DNA of 64,000 nt. It comes from Planctomycetota bacterium. Its GTDB lineage: Bacteria > Planctomycetota > UBA1135 > GCA-002686595. The DNA lies in NCBI GenBank assembly GCA_028823345.1, contig JAPKBR010000015.1, forward strand, positions 1 to 64,000, in the 5' to 3' direction. The notes under the pieces were generated by a model, which did not search any database, was not told the DNA's origin, and saw only the letters and a program-made list of their open reading frames with translations. The position numbers and the translations under genes were made by a program. Shown here in pieces: positions 62,611 to 64,000 of this stretch (positions within the stretch are counted from its first letter, which is position 1; each line of letters opens with the position of its first letter).

Positions 62611-64000
62611 ATGGCTGGGCGTCAAAAGAATTTGGCCGGGCGTTTGAAACGCTTGCGGCGTGAGGAGACTGGGGCGGAACCGGCTGGGGCACGAGTCATA
62701 GGGCCTGGGTCGATTGAGCCCGCCAGGGTCGAGCCCTCATCCACAAACACCCAGAGCAGCGCGCGGAAATCCGCCCTCGGACGCCTGCGGGAACGCTTGC
62801 AGGGTCGTGGCCAGGCATATGGGGAGTCGAGTTCCGGACCGGGCACTCAGCCCGCTTGCCCCACTCAACTCGGTCCACCGAAGGACCTGGTCTCATGGGA
62901 AACAACCCATGGAACCTGTCAAGGGCGCGAGGCACTCTTAAGCGGAACTGACATGCACGGGGATTGGCACCTGGAAGAGGCTCATCTAGCTGATCCCAAG
63001 GCCCTGGCAATCATGGCCCAGGATCCCCGCTTGCTGGCAGCTTCCTCGGGGGACGCGCTCTTTCTGGACACGGAAACAACGGGCCTGGCCGGTGGTACCG
63101 GGACATGGGTTTTTATGGTTGGGCTGGGACGCTTCCGGCCCGACGGGACCTTCGAGTTGTGGCAAGGGTTTTTGCCGGGTCCGGAGGCCGAGAAACCGTT
63201 CTTGCACGAGGTAGCCCGACGCATTGGCGCGGCTGGGACACTGGTGAGCTTTTTCGGCAAGTCCTATGACCAGCACCGCTTGCTCGACCGTTTCCGCTTG
63301 CACGGGTTGCCGTCACCCTTTGAGAACCGTCGGCACTTGGATCTCTACCATCCCCTCAAGCGCCTTTGTGGTGGGCAAGGACCGGGTCCCTATGGGGACC
63401 ACAAGTTGCAAACCCTTGAGCGACGCTTGTGTGGGCACCAGCGCGTGGATGACCTACCTGGATCGGCGGCTCCCGAGGCCTGGTTCGATTTTTTGCGAGG
63501 AGATCCCCACCGTTTGGAGGGAGTCTTCCATCACAACTTTCTCGATGTTCTGTCCCTCGTAACCTTGTACGGCTATCTGGGACGGGCACTCACCGGCCGC
63601 CGGGGCGATGGGCAGCTCTTGCTCGGATCTGAGTTGCTTCGCAACCTTGCCCTGGTGAAGAGCGCGTGCAAGGCCCGGGATTTTTCTGGCGCGTTGCAGT
63701 TGCTGGGTACCACGGATTTCCCCGAAGGCCCCTTGGAGCAAGTTCTGCTCTTGGACCGCTTGCGGGGTGAGTGTTTATTACGCACGGGAGCCACCGCGGA
63801 AGGGGAAGAGCTTTTGGGGTTGGTGCATCTGCGGGCGCAGGGCGCAGTCGAACCCTGTGAGGGCGTGAAGCGCGCGGCTCTTGAGTCTGCCCAAATGCTG
63901 GCTCGCTCGGCAGCGAAGCGGCAGGATCTTGTGCGCGCCGCCGAAGCGCACCAATGGGCTGGAACTTGGCTGGCGTGCTGGCCCGGGCTTGCGAGTCACG
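62611..64000 (+). CDS. mrfB: RNase H-fold exonuclease, YprB/MrfB-like (cut by right edge)
   Basis: From ATG 62611 the frame is open without a stop to the window end (463 codons visible). After about 110 basic, low-complexity residues comes a DEDD-type exonuclease domain: 'ALFLDTETTGLAGGTGTWVFMVGLGRF' (Asp153, Glu155), 'FFGKSYDQHRLLDRFRLHGL', 'HLDLYHPLKRLC' and 'HHNFLDVLSLVTLYGYL', which holds the last Asp. This matches Bacillus YprB/MrfB. A helical, TPR-like C-terminus follows. It starts seven bases after the mrfA stop, so the two form the helicase-nuclease pair of the Mrf repair pathway. Confidence 0.88.
   Translation, partial: MAGRQKNLAGRLKRLRREETGAEPAGARVIGPGSIEPARVEPSSTNTQSSARKSALGRLRERLQGRGQAYGESSSGPGTQPACPTQLGPPKDLVSWETTHGTCQGREALLSGTDMHGDWHLEEAHLADPKALAIMAQDPRLLAASSGDALFLDTETTGLAGGTGTWVFMVGLGRFRPDGTFELWQGFLPGPEAEKPFLHEVARRIGAAGTLVSFFGKSYDQHRLLDRFRLHGLPSPFENRRHLDLYHPLKRLCGGQGPGPYGDHKLQTLERRLCGHQRVDDLPGSAAPEAWFDFLRGDPHRLEGVFHHNFLDVLSLVTLYGYLGRALTGRRGDGQLLLGSELLRNLALVKSACKARDFSGALQLLGTTDFPEGPLEQVLLLDRLRGECLLRTGATAEGEELLGLVHLRAQGAVEPCEGVKRAALESAQMLARSAAKRQDLVRAAEAHQWAGTWLACWPGLASH

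Noticed and set aside
1-64000. tRNA, rRNA or CRISPR features
   Set aside because: No cloverleaf-like sequence, rRNA segment or regularly spaced direct repeat was seen in the intergenic regions; a covariance-model search could still find something missed by eye.

Overview
The window is GC-rich bacterial DNA that reads as a Planctomycetota chromosome or large contig, probably a marine lineage. The evidence is a secreted protein at the left edge ending in a planctomycete-type C-terminal domain, a sulfatase, a sialate O-acetylesterase, a very long PVC-type CxxCH cytochrome fused to a beta-propeller and HEAT repeats, a Tat-type TIM-barrel isomerase/epimerase and a GldG/DUF4340 ABC module. No rRNA, tRNA, CRISPR array, insertion sequence or phage gene was seen. 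Species assignment is inference.

Layout. 1-16.3 kb: housekeeping. It holds sucCD; a lipoprotein of the sulfatase/alkaline-phosphatase superfamily with a GT-C glycosyltransferase; a SMUG-type uracil-DNA glycosylase; an MnmC-like methyltransferase; tatA; mobA coupled to a polyprenyl diphosphate synthase; a system-II cytochrome c maturation operon (lipoprotein, ResB, CcsA); folD and a rhomboid. 16.5-19.8 kb: a secreted protein of unknown function and serS. 19.8-27.8 kb, minus strand: a type II secretion operon gspD-E-F-G-H-I-J. 28.2-39 kb: nhaA, a PTS EIIA-like protein overlapping a membrane spermidine-synthase-like/TPR protein, a Sua5/YrdC-YwlE fusion, an NtrB/NtrC-type pair, a DUF3592 membrane protein and dnaK.

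39-54.3 kb is an accessory block, all minus strand apart from one gene remnant. It holds a tiny membrane protein, a formylglycine sulfatase, then a GntR-led operon with a PIG-L deacetylase and a heparan-glucosaminide-acetyltransferase-like membrane protein. Next come a broken selenoprotein copy, a sialate O-acetylesterase, a glycerophosphodiester phosphodiesterase, the 1281-residue cytochrome fusion, an intact selenoprotein gene and a TIM-barrel protein. The block looks devoted to amino-sugar and sulfated-glycan chemistry. 54.4-59.9 kb: a four-gene GldA/GldF/GldG/DUF4340 ABC operon. 60-64 kb: a helicase/nuclease pair matching MrfA-MrfB, the second cut by the window edge.

The most interesting signal is at 52100-53212. 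Two reading frames on the minus strand join across a single in-frame TGA into one 370-residue secreted TlpA/thioredoxin-like protein. The TGA sits at the first cysteine of the W-C-G-P-C motif (W-TGA-G-P-C). A 7-bp hairpin with a GGUC loop starts 24 nt after the TGA, which is where a bacterial SECIS element should be. The same TGA and hairpin recur in a 5'-truncated copy at 44014-44565. The two copies share a 632-bp direct repeat, with a 365-bp core I read as identical centred on the TGA and more divergent flanks, which suggests recent gene conversion. The copies bracket about 7.5 kb of accessory genes.
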